Shown here: one piece after another, positions 8,506-17,468 of the stretch
Position numbering within the stretch: position 1 is the stretch's first letter
Layout: every line of letters starts with the position of its first letter
Assembly (NCBI GenBank): GCA_903837135.1
Contig: CAILTK010000038.1
Span: 32,190-96,189 of the forward strand
Reading direction: 5' to 3'
Source: an uncultured Caulobacterales bacterium
Lineage (GTDB): Bacteria; Pseudomonadota; Alphaproteobacteria; Caulobacterales; Caulobacteraceae
DNA length: 64,000 nt
Notes under the pieces: generated by a model
Database searches by the model: none
Told to the model about the DNA's origin: nothing
Seen by the model: the letters and a program-made list of their open reading frames with translations, nothing else
Position numbers and translations under genes: made by a program

Positions 8506-8666
8506 TGTCTATACGCAACCTTACGCACGACCGGCGCGGCATTTTGCTTGGCTGTCGTAGCGTCGCCCGGTCCAGGCTGCCTCGCCATGCCTCAACACCG
8601 ACGCCAACGACACCGCCGGGCGCCGCACGCCGCGAGACCATGAACCAAACCCTCGGGAGCACGCAC

Positions 8667-9671
8667 ATGAAGGTCGCCGCAGTCAAGTCGCCGGGCGGGC
8701 TCGACAGGATCGCCATCGAGGAGCGGCCGCGCCCGACGCCCGGCGCGGGCGAGGTGTTGATCCGCGTCCGCGCCAGTTCGCTGAACTTCCATGACTTCGC
8801 GGTGGTGGCCGGCATGATCCCCACCGCCGACGGCCGGATTCCGATGTCGGACGGGGCTGGCGAAGTAACCGCCGTCGGGCCCGGCGTCACCGCCTGGACG
8901 GTCGGCGATCGGGTGCTGTCGCTGTTCTTCCCCCATTGGCCGGCGGGGGATCCGGCCCTGGCGCGCCTGCTCGGCGTGCCGGGCGACCAGGCGGACGGCT
9001 TCGCCGCCGAAGAGGTCGTGGCGGCGGCGTCGGCCGTGACCCGCCTGCCCGAAGGCTGGTCGTTCGAGGAGGCCGCGACCCTGCCTTGCGCGGCCCTGAC
9101 CGCCTGGCGCGCCCTGTTCGTCGAAGCGCGGATCAAGCCCGGCGACGTGGTGCTGACGCAGGGCACGGGCGGGGTGTCGATCTTCGCCGTCCAGTTCGCC
9201 AAGGCGGCGGGCGCGACGGTGATCTCCACCTCCTCCTCGGCCGCGAAGCTCAAACGGCTTCAGGCGCTCGGCGCCGATCACCTGATCAATTACAAGGAGG
9301 AGGCGGAGTGGGGGCGCGCCGCCGCGGCGCTTACCGGCGGCCGCGGCGTCGACGCCGTGGTCGAGATCGGCGGCGCGGGCACGCTGACCCAGTCGATCCA
9401 CGCCTGCCGCATCGGCGGCCATATCTCCCTGATCGGCGTCCTCGCCGGCATCTCCGGCGAGGTGCCCACGGCCCTGGCGATGACCAAGAACGTCTGCATC
9501 CAGGGCATCACCGTCGGCTCCCATCAGGATCAGCTCGACATGATCGCCGCGCTGGAAGTCAGCGGCATCCGGCCGGTGATCGATTCCGTCTATCCGCTGG
9601 ATAGGATCGCGGAGGCTTTCGCGCACCAGATCTCGCAGACGCATTTCGGCAAGATCTGCCTCTCTCTCTGA
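8667..9671 (+). CDS. Zinc-independent MDR-family NAD(P)H dehydrogenase (quinone oxidoreductase-like)
   Basis: Medium-chain dehydrogenase/reductase of 334 residues. The GroES-like domain comes first (SSLNFHDFAVVAGMIP, then GAGEVTAVGPGV), followed by the Rossmann domain with TQGTGGVSIFAVQFAKAAGA and the typical EIGGAGTL and GHISLIGVL strands. The catalytic zinc ligands and structural zinc cysteine cluster of true alcohol dehydrogenases are absent, pointing to an enoyl/quinone reductase-like enzyme acting with NAD(P)H. ATG at 8667 is chosen because GGGAG precedes it; ATG at 8640 is in frame. It is transcribed away from the XRE gene. Substrate unknown. Confidence 0.9.
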   Translation: MKVAAVKSPGGLDRIAIEERPRPTPGAGEVLIRVRASSLNFHDFAVVAGMIPTADGRIPMSDGAGEVTAVGPGVTAWTVGDRVLSLFFPHWPAGDPALARLLGVPGDQADGFAAEEVVAAASAVTRLPEGWSFEEAATLPCAALTAWRALFVEARIKPGDVVLTQGTGGVSIFAVQFAKAAGATVISTSSSAAKLKRLQALGADHLINYKEEAEWGRAAAALTGGRGVDAVVEIGGAGTLTQSIHACRIGGHISLIGVLAGISGEVPTALAMTKNVCIQGITVGSHQDQLDMIAALEVSGIRPVIDSVYPLDRIAEAFAHQISQTHFGKICLSL

Positions 9672-9766
9672 GCGCAAAAAAAACGTCGCCCTTGTCATCC
9701 CGGACGACAACCTCGCCGTAACTGGTCCATGCCCCGCGATTGGGGCGGCAAGGCTGGAATCATCTC

Positions 9767-10333
9767 ATGTCCATTTTGAATCACCGCGTTGTCGCGGCGT
9801 CGACTCTCGCGTTTTGCTTGGCGGCGGGGGGCGCATCACTGGCTTTCGCTCAGATGCCGATGAAGGATCCCATGGTGGGCGGCGCGGCCATGTATCCGTC
9901 CAAGACCATCGTCGAGAACGCCGTGAACTCCCAGGATCACACCACGCTGGTGGCGGCGGTCAAGGCGGCGGGCCTGGTCGACACCCTGTCGAGCCCGGGA
10001 CCGTTCACCGTCTTCGCCCCGACCAACGAAGCCTTCGCCAAGCTCCCGGCCGGCACGGTCGACACCCTGGTGAAGCCCGAAAACAAGGCGATGCTCACCA
10101 AGATACTGACCTATCACGTCGTCGCCGGCCGCCTGTCGGCCGCCGACCTCATGCGGATGGCCAGGGACGGCAAGTCCCTGACCACGGTGGTAGGCGAGCC
10201 CCTGACCGTATCGGTTCGTCATCACCAGGTGATCCTGACCGACGCCAAGGGCGGCATGTCCACGGTGACCATCCCCGACGTCTTCCAGTCCAACGGCGTG
10301 ATCCAAGTCGTCGATACGGTCCTGATGCCCTGA
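9767..10333 (+). CDS. Secreted fasciclin (FAS1)-domain protein
   Basis: Exported single-FAS1-domain protein of 188 residues. A Sec signal peptide (about residues 1-29, ending SLAFA-Q) is followed by a methionine-rich linker (QMPMKDPMVGGAAM). The FAS1 domain then shows both conserved boxes: H1 (SSPGPFTVFAPTNEAFAKLP) and the C-terminal SNGVIQVVDTVLMP, with the YHVV motif between. Such domains mediate adhesion or act as stress-related periplasmic proteins in bacteria. It stands alone; the upstream gene ends 95 bases before. Confidence 0.95.
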   Translation: MSILNHRVVAASTLAFCLAAGGASLAFAQMPMKDPMVGGAAMYPSKTIVENAVNSQDHTTLVAAVKAAGLVDTLSSPGPFTVFAPTNEAFAKLPAGTVDTLVKPENKAMLTKILTYHVVAGRLSAADLMRMARDGKSLTTVVGEPLTVSVRHHQVILTDAKGGMSTVTIPDVFQSNGVIQVVDTVLMP

Positions 10334-10391
10334 CCGCCGCGCATCCCCGGGCGGCGAACGCGGTCCGGGGACCAGTGGCGCGCAACGGTCG

Positions 10392-10411
10392 CGACGGCGT
10401 TGGCGCCGTCG
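10392..10411. terminator. GC hairpin after the fasciclin gene
   Basis: CGACGGCG-TTGG-CGCCGTCG is a perfect 8-base stem with a 4-base loop, 58 bases after the fasciclin stop. It has no T-run, so it is at best a weak or factor-assisted terminator. Confidence 0.35.
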
Positions 10412-10446
10412 TCGGAAGCTGACATTGATCGGCCGGGGAGGGGCCG

Positions 10447-13089
10447 ATGGTTCAGATCGACCGGCGGGGCGTGGTGAGTGCGGGCGTCGCCGCGGCGTTG
10501 GGAGCGCCGGCGGCGGCCCGTCCGGCGGCGATCGACGCAGACGCCCTGATGCAGTCCGGCATATCCCACGACCTCGCCCTCCGGCGCGCCGCCGTCCTGT
10601 CGGACGTACGCTACGACCTCAGTCTCGATCTTACCCGGCGCGACCGTGCCGACGGCGAGGTGGAGATCCAGGTTCGCCGACGCCCCGCCGCCGGCGATCT
10701 GATCGTCGACTTCCGAGGTCCCAGCCTGACCGGCGTCCGCGTCAACGGCCACGCCGTCACCGATCTCGATTGGCGTGACGGGCATCTGCGGATTCCCGAG
10801 CGGTATCTGATGGCGGGCCTCAACCGCATCGGCGCGCGCTTCACCACGCCCATCGCCGCGAGCGGCGCGCCGATCATCCGCTTCGACGACAAGAGCGACG
10901 GCGCTACCTACCTCTACACCCTGCTGGTGCCGAGCGACGCCAACCTCTTGTTTCCCTGCTTCGACCAGCCCGACCTGAAGGCGCGCTTGCGCTGGCGGCT
11001 CCTTGTCCCCGGCGCCTGGAGCGTGCTCGCCAACGCCCGCGCCCTGAGCCACCACGCCGCGGGCGAAGCGGTAAGGTGGACCTTCGCGCCGACCGAGCCG
11101 ATCCCCACCTACCTCGCCGCCTTCGCCGCCGGTCCGTGGGCGCTGTTCCCTTCCGCCCCGCCGGGCGAGCGGCCGATCACCCTCTACGCCCGCGCCTCGC
11201 GCCGCAAGGAGGTGGACGCCGAGGCGATCGTCGGCGCCAACCGCGCCGCCGCCCACTGGCTCGAAGGCTGGTTCGGCGTCCCGTTTCCGTTCAGCAAGCT
11301 CGACGCCCTCTTGGCGCCGGCCTTCCCGTTCGGCGGCATGGAGCACGTGGGCGAGATCTTCTACAACGAGAACAGCTTCATCTTCCGCGAACCGCCGACC
11401 CTGTCGCAGCGGCTCGGTCGCGATTCCACCGTCTATCACGAGGTCAGCCACCAGTGGTTCGGCGACCTCGTCACCATGAGATGGTTCGACGACCTGTGGC
11501 TCAAGGAGGGGTTCGCCACCTACATGGGCGCCCGCGTCCAGGCCGAGCTGCACCCGGAGAGCGAGGCGTGGAAGACTTTCTATCTGCGCAACAAGCCCGC
11601 CGCCTACGCGGCCGACGGCACGCGGGGGACCAACTCCGTGTGGCAACCCCTGGCCAACCTCGACGGAGCCAAGAGCAATTACGGGCCGATCGTCTACAAC
11701 AAGGCGCCGTCGATCATAAAGCAGCTGGGCTTCCTGGTCGGCGACCAGGCCTTCCGCGCCGGCCTGCACCAGTTCCTGACCCGACACGCCTACGCCAACG
11801 CCGGCTGGCGCGACCTGCTGTCGGCGGTCGAGCAGAGCTCGGGCCGGCCGCTGACGTCGTTCGGCGAGCAGTACATCCTGCGCGCCGGCATGCCGCGGGT
11901 GGACACCGTTCTGGAGCTCGCCGACGGCAGGATCGGCCGCCTGGCTCTGACTCAGCGCCCGGTACGGGCCCTGCCGAACGATCCCGGCGGGTTCTGGCCG
12001 ATCAAGGTGCAGGTCCGGCTGGGCTATGCCGGCAAGCCGGACGTGGTGCTGCCGGTGCGGTTCGAGGCGGCCGAGGTCGAGGTCGCCGAGGCGCAGGGCC
12101 TGCCCGCGCCGGACTATGTGTGGGCCAACGACGGCGACTACGGCTATGGCCTGTTCCTGCCGGACGCCCGCAGCGCCGACTGGATCGCCGGACACGTGGG
12201 CTCGGTGAAGGACGGCCTGCTCCGGGCCATGCTGTGGGGCGCCCTCTGGGACCTGGTGCGCGACCTCCGCCTGCCGCCGACCCGGTTCGTGGAGATCGCC
12301 CTCGGCGCCCTGCCGGGCGAGGCCGACGAACAGATCGCCGACGTCGTTCTCGGTCACGCCGGGACCGCCCTCGTCCGCCTTGTGTCGGCCGCCGACGCGG
12401 ACCGGCTGTTCCCCCTGTGGGAGGATCTCCTGGCCCGCCGCGCCGAGGATCCCGTCCTGGCCTATGGCCTGCGCAAGGACAGCCTGGACAGCCTGATCGC
12501 CACCGCCCGCGGCCCGGACGCCCGTAAGCGTCTGCGCGACCTCCTGGCCGGCGCTGTCCTGTTCGACGGCGCGCCGGTGAAGCAGGTCACCCGCTGGAAC
12601 ATCGTCCGCCGCCTGCTGGCCCTGGGCGAGCCGGACGCTCCGGCGCTGTTCGAGGCGGAGGTGAAGCACGACGCCACGCCGGAGGCCGGCCGCAGCGCCT
12701 TCATCGCCCGCGCCGCCACGCCCGACGCGGCGGTCAAGCGCGACGCTTTCGCCCGCTACCTCGACGATCCCAGCCTGAACGAGGAGTGGGTCTCATCCAG
12801 CCTCGCCGCCTTCAACACCCCGGATCAGTCCGGCCTCACCCAACCCTTCCTCGCGCCGGCGCTGGACAAGCTGGAATGGATTCGCGAACACCGCCGCATC
12901 TTCTTCCTGGCGGCGTGGATCAACGCCTTCATCGGCGGCCAGAAGAACGAGGCGGCGCTGGACACAGTGGACCGCTTCCTGGCCGGCCGGCCGACCCTGC
13001 CGATCGACATCCGCCGCAAGGTGCTGGAGGCCCGGGACGAACTCGAGCGCGTGGTCGCGGTGCGGCGTGCTGCGGGGGCGGCGGTCTGA
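10447..13089 (+). CDS. M1-family metallo-aminopeptidase
   Basis: Zinc aminopeptidase of 880 residues, full length for the family. The zinc site is seen in HEVSHQWFGDL and the downstream KEGFATYMG, giving HExxH plus a Glu 18 residues later. The exopeptidase motif, normally GAMEN or GGMEN, reads GGMEH here (AFPFGGMEHVGEIFYNE), a changed last residue. The N-terminus (QIDRRGVVSAGVAAALGAPA) has a twin-Arg followed by a hydrophobic run, which could be a short Tat or Sec signal. The C-terminal ERAP1-like helical domain covers about residues 560-870. It likely trims N-terminal residues of peptides. Start 10447 has GGGGAGGGG upstream. Confidence 0.93.
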   Translation: MVQIDRRGVVSAGVAAALGAPAAARPAAIDADALMQSGISHDLALRRAAVLSDVRYDLSLDLTRRDRADGEVEIQVRRRPAAGDLIVDFRGPSLTGVRVNGHAVTDLDWRDGHLRIPERYLMAGLNRIGARFTTPIAASGAPIIRFDDKSDGATYLYTLLVPSDANLLFPCFDQPDLKARLRWRLLVPGAWSVLANARALSHHAAGEAVRWTFAPTEPIPTYLAAFAAGPWALFPSAPPGERPITLYARASRRKEVDAEAIVGANRAAAHWLEGWFGVPFPFSKLDALLAPAFPFGGMEHVGEIFYNENSFIFREPPTLSQRLGRDSTVYHEVSHQWFGDLVTMRWFDDLWLKEGFATYMGARVQAELHPESEAWKTFYLRNKPAAYAADGTRGTNSVWQPLANLDGAKSNYGPIVYNKAPSIIKQLGFLVGDQAFRAGLHQFLTRHAYANAGWRDLLSAVEQSSGRPLTSFGEQYILRAGMPRVDTVLELADGRIGRLALTQRPVRALPNDPGGFWPIKVQVRLGYAGKPDVVLPVRFEAAEVEVAEAQGLPAPDYVWANDGDYGYGLFLPDARSADWIAGHVGSVKDGLLRAMLWGALWDLVRDLRLPPTRFVEIALGALPGEADEQIADVVLGHAGTALVRLVSAADADRLFPLWEDLLARRAEDPVLAYGLRKDSLDSLIATARGPDARKRLRDLLAGAVLFDGAPVKQVTRWNIVRRLLALGEPDAPALFEAEVKHDATPEAGRSAFIARAATPDAAVKRDAFARYLDDPSLNEEWVSSSLAAFNTPDQSGLTQPFLAPALDKLEWIREHRRIFFLAAWINAFIGGQKNEAALDTVDRFLAGRPTLPIDIRRKVLEARDELERVVAVRRAAGAAV

Positions 13090-13116
13090 TCAATCCCCGT
13101 GGCCGTTGGCCTTGCG

Positions 13117-13134
13117 CGAAGGATCCACCCTTCG
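13117..13134. terminator. Hairpin between convergent aminopeptidase and TetR genes
   Basis: CGAAGG-ATCCAC-CCTTCG is a perfect 6-base stem in the 91-base gap between two converging genes. The placement fits a bidirectional terminator; there is no clear T-run. Confidence 0.35.
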
Positions 13135-13180
13135 TCGCCCCCAAGACCGGCTCGTGGACGAGATTGGCTCCGCAGGTGGG

Positions 13181-13780
13181 TCAGCCCGCTTCCGATCGGG
13201 TGTCGGGCCGCCGAAGCCCGTCCATCAATACGTCGATCAGCCGCTTGGCGCTGATGTCCCAACCGGGTCCCGAGGCGCCGTAGGCGAAACCGATCAGGGC
13301 ATGGGTCAGATCGCCGGCGCCGATGTCGGTGCGGATCTCGCCGCTGGCTTTGGCGGCCTCGACCAGACGGTTCACCGCGCCGTTGATCAGGACGCCGGAG
13401 GCGGCGAACATTTCGGATGCGCCGCCGGCCATCGAGCCGAGGGCCGGCGCGATCAGCTTCTTGGTGGCGATATAGTCGACGAACAGGTGCATCCAGTCGT
13501 GCATCGCCTCGCCCGCCGTCCGTGTCTCCAACAGCCGCTCGGCCGCGTTCGCCAGGGTCTGCACTTCGCGCCGGTAGACCGCCTCGAGGATGGCGTCGCG
13601 GGTCGGGAAATGCCGGTAAAGGGTGCCGATGCCCACCTGCGCCCGTCGGGCGATCTCCTCGAGGCTGGCGTCGGCGCCGGCCTCGGTGAAAGCCGTCTTC
13701 GCCGCGTCGATCAGCCGTTCTCGGTTGCGCTGAGCGTCGATCCGCGGCTTGCGGGCCGCCCTGCTGGTTTCGACGCTCAC
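13181..13780 (-). CDS. TetR-family regulator divergent from an SDR gene
   Basis: It has 199 residues and a GTG start at 13780. The N-terminal helix-turn-helix reads ASLEEIARRAQVGIGTLYRHF followed by PTRDAILEAVY. The C-terminal domain resembles the SbtR/TetR_C_11-type group. It is divergent from the SDR gene at 13925, and the 144-base gap contains a near-perfect palindrome (13794-13816), so it most likely represses the SDR gene and itself. The ligand is unknown but may be a substrate of the reductase. Confidence 0.92.
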   Translation of the reverse strand: MSVETSRAARKPRIDAQRNRERLIDAAKTAFTEAGADASLEEIARRAQVGIGTLYRHFPTRDAILEAVYRREVQTLANAAERLLETRTAGEAMHDWMHLFVDYIATKKLIAPALGSMAGGASEMFAASGVLINGAVNRLVEAAKASGEIRTDIGAGDLTHALIGFAYGASGPGWDISAKRLIDVLMDGLRRPDTRSEAG

Positions 13781-13793
13781 GATCCGCCCTTGA

Positions 13794-13816
13794 TATCCGG
13801 AGGTAGCCTCCGCATA
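13794..13816. promoter_or_regulatory. Palindromic operator between tetR and SDR genes
   Basis: The core CGGAGG-TAG-CCTCCG (13798-13812) has perfect 6-base arms and is extended by TAT and ATA on its outer edges, giving a 23-base near-perfect palindrome. It starts 14 bases from the tetR start, where binding would block tetR transcription or early elongation. The role is inferred from position. Confidence 0.6.
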
Positions 13817-13924
13817 TTTGCCGGAGAAGCCCTTCGCTTATAAGCCCCGGCGAAAATCCCCACAACCGGGTCGCCGCCCGGAGGGCCGTCACGACTCGAT
13901 GCGAGCCTGAAAGCGGAGACGACA

Positions 13925-14884
13925 ATGGCAGGACCTTTCGGCGCGACCTCGACCACCGACGAGGTGCTCGACGGCGTGGATCTCAGCGGCAAGCGGATCC
14001 TGGTGACCGGCGTATCCGCCGGGCTGGGGGTCGAGACGGCGCGAGCCCTGGCGGCTCACGGCGCCTTCGTGGTCGGCGCCGCGCGCAACCTCGACAAGGC
14101 CAGGACCGCGACCCAGGTGGTGCGCGCCGGCGCCAAGAACGGCGGCGGGCTCGACCTGGTGGAGCTTGACCTCGCCTCGCTGGCCAGTGTGCGGGCCTGC
14201 GCCGACGCGCTGGTGGCGGCGGGCGAGCGGTTCGACCTGGTGATCGCAAACGCCGGCGTGATGGCCTGCCCCAAGGGGGTGACGGCCGATGGCTTCGAGA
14301 CCCAGTTCGGCACGAACCACCTTGGCCATTTCGTGCTGGTCAACCGGATCGCGTCGCTGTTCAAGCCGGGCGCGCGGCTGGTCAACCTGTCCTCGTCGGG
14401 CCACCGGTTCGCCGACGTCGATCTCGAGGATCCCAACTTCGACCACACGCCTTATGCCGAGTTTGTCGCCTACGGCCGGTCCAAGACCGCCAATGTCCTG
14501 TTCGCGGTCGAGTTCGACCGGCGTCACAAGGACCGCGGGATCCGCGCCACGGCGGTTCATCCCGGCGGCATCCAGACCGAACTCGGCCGCTACATGACCC
14601 CCGAGATCACCGCCGACCTGATCCGCGAGATCAACGCCAACCAGCCGGAGGGCGCGCCGGCGTTCAGCTGGAAGACGATACCCCAGGGGGCCGCGACCTC
14701 GGTCTGGGCCGGCGTCGTCGCCCCCGCCGACGCGGTCGGCGCGCACTTCTGCGAGGACTGCCACGTGGCCGAGATCGTCGAGGACCCGGGCTTCCGCGGC
14801 GGCGTGCGCGCCTACGCCCTCGACCCCGAGCACGCCAAGGCCCTCTGGGCCAAGAGCGAGGCGATGGTCGGCGAGCGGTTCTGA
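13925..14884 (+). CDS. Short-chain dehydrogenase/reductase (retinol dehydrogenase-like)
   Basis: NAD(P)-dependent oxidoreductase of 319 residues. The cofactor motif is TGVSAGLG (TGxxxGxG), followed by the DLAS segment, NAG (VIANAGVM), and the catalytic Ser plus YGRSK (Tyr-x-x-x-Lys). The length and the FGTNHLGHF motif match the WWOX/retinol-dehydrogenase-like atypical SDRs common in actinobacteria and alphaproteobacteria. It is likely controlled by the divergent TetR. It converges on the histidine kinase gene with a 19-base gap. Confidence 0.93.
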   Translation: MAGPFGATSTTDEVLDGVDLSGKRILVTGVSAGLGVETARALAAHGAFVVGAARNLDKARTATQVVRAGAKNGGGLDLVELDLASLASVRACADALVAAGERFDLVIANAGVMACPKGVTADGFETQFGTNHLGHFVLVNRIASLFKPGARLVNLSSSGHRFADVDLEDPNFDHTPYAEFVAYGRSKTANVLFAVEFDRRHKDRGIRATAVHPGGIQTELGRYMTPEITADLIREINANQPEGAPAFSWKTIPQGAATSVWAGVVAPADAVGAHFCEDCHVAEIVEDPGFRGGVRAYALDPEHAKALWAKSEAMVGERF

Positions 14885-14903
14885 GCGGACTTCGCCCCCG
14901 CCC

Positions 14904-16664
14904 TCAGGCCGCGGCCTCGGTCGTGGCGGCGGGGGCGTCGTCGAGCACCCGGTTCAGGGCGAAGAACAGGGCTTCGGCCTGGATCGGCTTGGAGACGCAG
15001 TCGTCCATCTCGGCCGCCTCGTACTGCATGAGCTGATGGCTCATGGCGTTGGCGGTCAGGGCGATGATCGGGGTTCGTCGTCTGCGGGCCTGCCGCTCGC
15101 GCGCGCGGATCTCGAGCGACGCCTGCACGCCGTCCATGATCGGCATCTGTACGTCCATCAGGATCACATCCCAATCGTGATCGGCCCACGCGGCCACGGC
15201 CTCGGCGCCGTTCTCGACCAGGGTCGGCTCGATCCCCACCTGCTCGAGCAGGGTCTTCAGCACCAGCCGGTTCACCGCATTGTCCTCGGCCGCCAGCACG
15301 CGCAGCGGTGTCTCCGCATCGCGCGTGGCCGGCGAGGTATCGGCCCGGGCGTCGGCGGCCGGCGCAAAGTCCGCGAGTCGCTCGAGCGGCAGGAGGGCGG
15401 TGAAGGTCGAGCCGGCGCCGAGTCGGCTCTGCGCGGTGATGGTTCCGCCCATCATCTCGGCGATCTGGCGCGAAATGGCCAGCCCGAGTCCCGTGCCGCC
15501 GTATCGCCGCGTGGTCGACGCATCGAGCTGGGAGAACTTGGTGAACAGCCGGTTCAGCTGGTCGGTCGGCATGCCTATGCCGGTGTCCGACACCTTCAGC
15601 CGCAACACCCCGTCTTCGGCCCGGTCGATGTCGAGGCTGATCTCGCCGGCCTCGGTGAACTTCAGCGCGTTCGACAGCAAGTTGGCCAAGACCTGCCGAA
15701 TCCGCGCCGGATCGCCGCGGTATACGCCGGTGGCGATCGGCGAGAGCGCCACCTTCAGATCGATCCCCTTACCGTTTACGAGCGGCGCGAAGGACGCCTC
15801 GACAGCGCCCACCAGATCGCCGAGATCAAAGGGTGTGGCGTCGTACTCCAAGCGTCCCGCCTCGATCTTGGCCAGGTCGAGCACATCGTTGAGCAGGGTC
15901 AGCAGGGTCTCACCCGACTGGCGCACCACGCCCAGGCGGTCGCGCTGCACGGCGCTGAGGTCGTCGGCGGCCATCACCTGCGCCATCCCGATCACCCCGT
16001 TCAAAGGCGTGCGGATTTCGTGGCTCATGGTGGCCAGGAACTCGCTCTTGGCGGCGTTGGCGGCCCCGGCTTCCACGGCGTTGCGTTCGGCGGCGTCCCG
16101 GGCCTCGGCCAGACGCCGCTCCACCGTCCGCCGGTTCAGCACGTGATCCACCACATAGGCGAAGAAGCAGGCGTCGGCGATCACGGCGACGATCGTGGAC
16201 AGGGGAGACTCCGTCCGCGTCGACACGACGATGCCCACCAGCGTCGCCGCGAACAGGGCGCTGAGCGAACCGGCCCCGACCAGAGCCGACAGGACGAATT
16301 CGCTGGTGCTGCTGAGCGCGATCGCCGCGAACATGACCAGCGCCGCGATCGCCGCGCCGTGGCCGCCGCTCGATAGCAGGGCCAGAGGCAGGCTCGCGTA
16401 GATGGCGGTGCTGACGAAGGTGGTGGCGGCCAGCGCGGCGGCCGGCGGCAGGCGGGGCGTCCTCCCGCGCATCAGCCAGGCGTAGAACAGCTGCGCCCCG
16501 CCGATCAGGAAGAGATTGACGGCGAGCCAGGCGACCACCTCGCCGCATGGAAGCCAGGCCGTGGAGCCCGCGGCGGCGACCAGGGTGAACGGAAGCGCCA
16601 TGAAAACGTCGCGGCGACGAAAGCGAACGAGAAGCTCGATGGGTGAACGCATACGGATCCACAC
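14904..16664 (-). CDS. Hybrid sensor histidine kinase/response regulator
   Basis: Membrane signalling kinase of 586 residues. The N-terminus (about residues 20-170) holds several hydrophobic segments and no large periplasmic sensor domain, so it may sense within the membrane. A short coiled coil (about 178-205) leads to the HisKA domain with [10 protein letters not shown], phospho-acceptor His about residue 215. The HATPase domain shows [16 protein letters not shown] and GGTGLGLAI. The C-terminal receiver domain has LAAEDN, the phospho-acceptor Asp about 504 in ILMDVQMP, and KP near residue 560. No partner regulator is adjacent. GTG at 16664 is used; ATG at 16652 is equally possible. Confidence 0.94.
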   Translation of the reverse strand: MWIRMRSPIELLVRFRRRDVFMALPFTLVAAAGSTAWLPCGEVVAWLAVNLFLIGGAQLFYAWLMRGRTPRLPPAAALAATTFVSTAIYASLPLALLSSGGHGAAIAALVMFAAIALSSTSEFVLSALVGAGSLSALFAATLVGIVVSTRTESPLSTIVAVIADACFFAYVVDHVLNRRTVERRLAEARDAAERNAVEAGAANAAKSEFLATMSHEIRTPLNGVIGMAQVMAADDLSAVQRDRLGVVRQSGETLLTLLNDVLDLAKIEAGRLEYDATPFDLGDLVGAVEASFAPLVNGKGIDLKVALSPIATGVYRGDPARIRQVLANLLSNALKFTEAGEISLDIDRAEDGVLRLKVSDTGIGMPTDQLNRLFTKFSQLDASTTRRYGGTGLGLAISRQIAEMMGGTITAQSRLGAGSTFTALLPLERLADFAPAADARADTSPATRDAETPLRVLAAEDNAVNRLVLKTLLEQVGIEPTLVENGAEAVAAWADHDWDVILMDVQMPIMDGVQASLEIRARERQARRRRTPIIALTANAMSHQLMQYEAAEMDDCVSKPIQAEALFFALNRVLDDAPAATTEAAA

Positions 16665-16815
16665 GCTGACTTCGGTTCGGATACACCCGTGAGCTTAAGA
16701 TGCGATCAACGGGAGGATGATTCCGCCGTTTCCCGCCGGACTCGTGCGCAGTCTGCCGGAACCGCAGCTCCGCCCTGGCCGTTCGAAAGCTCAACCAATC
16801 CCAAGGGAGGCTGAC

Positions 16816-16893
16816 ATGGGCCGCAGTATTCTTCTCCTTCTTCTCGGCGTTCCTCTGCCGGTGGTGATCCTTCTCGCCCTGTTCTGGCATTGA
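16816..16893 (+). CDS. 25-residue hydrophobic micropeptide
   Basis: MGRSILLLLLGVPLPVVILL then ALFWH: a single membrane helix with almost no soluble part. It has a strong ribosome site (GGGAGG, spacing about 5) and sits only 8 bases before the next gene, a membrane protein. Both the ribosome site and the spacing argue that it is translated. Function unknown; it may be a small membrane subunit, or its translation may simply couple to the downstream gene. Confidence 0.6.
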   Translation: MGRSILLLLLGVPLPVVILLALFWH

Positions 16894-16901
16894 GGCCAGT
16901 C

Positions 16902-17468
16902 ATGACCGACGAACTCGTCATCGTGCAGGAGGTGGCGGCGGCGCCCCTGGCCTCCGCCGTGTCCTGGCCGGCGATCTTCGGGGGCGCGGTGGTCGCCATG
17001 GCCGTATCGCTGATCTTCGCGGTGCTCGGCGCGGGCTTCGCCGCCGGCGCGCTGGCCGCCTGGCCCAATCCCGGGCGTCACCTGACCAGCTTCTCGGTGT
17101 GGAGCGGGGTCTGGATCATCGTCACCCAATGGGTGTCGGCCGGGGTCGGCGGCTATCTGGCCGGTCGGCTGCGCACGCGCTGGCACGGGCTGCATACCCA
17201 TGAGGTGTTCTTCCGCGACACCGCCAACGGCCTGATCACCTGGGCGCTGGCGACCCTCGTCGTCGCCGGACTGGGCGCTGCGCTGGCCGGCGCCGGCGCG
17301 CCGGACGCGGCGGTCGCCACCCAGCAGGCCTCGGCCGACGCCGTCGAAGCGGCGCGCAAGGCCGGAGCCGCCTTCTCGGTGTTCACCGGCATTTCGCTAC
17401 TCGTGGGGGCCTTCGTCGCCTCCGTCGCCGCCGCCCTCGGCGGCCAGGAGCGGGACATGCACGCTTGA
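16902..17468 (+). CDS. Integral membrane protein of unknown function
   Basis: It has 188 residues. Three or four hydrophobic segments are visible (SWPAIFGGAVVAMAVSLIFA; SGVWIIVTQWVSAGVGGYLA; ALATLVVAGLGAALAG; and a last one near FTGISLLVGAFVASVAAAL). The glycine patterns GGAVVA and GGYLAGR resemble small alphaproteobacterial membrane proteins annotated only as hypothetical. It overlaps the DUF2252 gene by 4 bases (TTGA), and the 25-residue peptide gene precedes it, so the three are one transcription unit. Confidence 0.8.
   Translation: MTDELVIVQEVAAAPLASAVSWPAIFGGAVVAMAVSLIFAVLGAGFAAGALAAWPNPGRHLTSFSVWSGVWIIVTQWVSAGVGGYLAGRLRTRWHGLHTHEVFFRDTANGLITWALATLVVAGLGAALAGAGAPDAAVATQQASADAVEAARKAGAAFSVFTGISLLVGAFVASVAAALGGQERDMHA

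Noticed and set aside
9690..9710. TTGTC...GACAA with CATCCCGG after the dehydrogenase gene
   Set aside because: Arms are only 5 bases; perhaps a REP remnant, but too short to call.
10222..12669. 815-codon minus-strand open frame across the M1 aminopeptidase
   Set aside because: It is the antisense shadow of a high-GC gene; the plus strand carries the HExxH zinc site and family-length protein.
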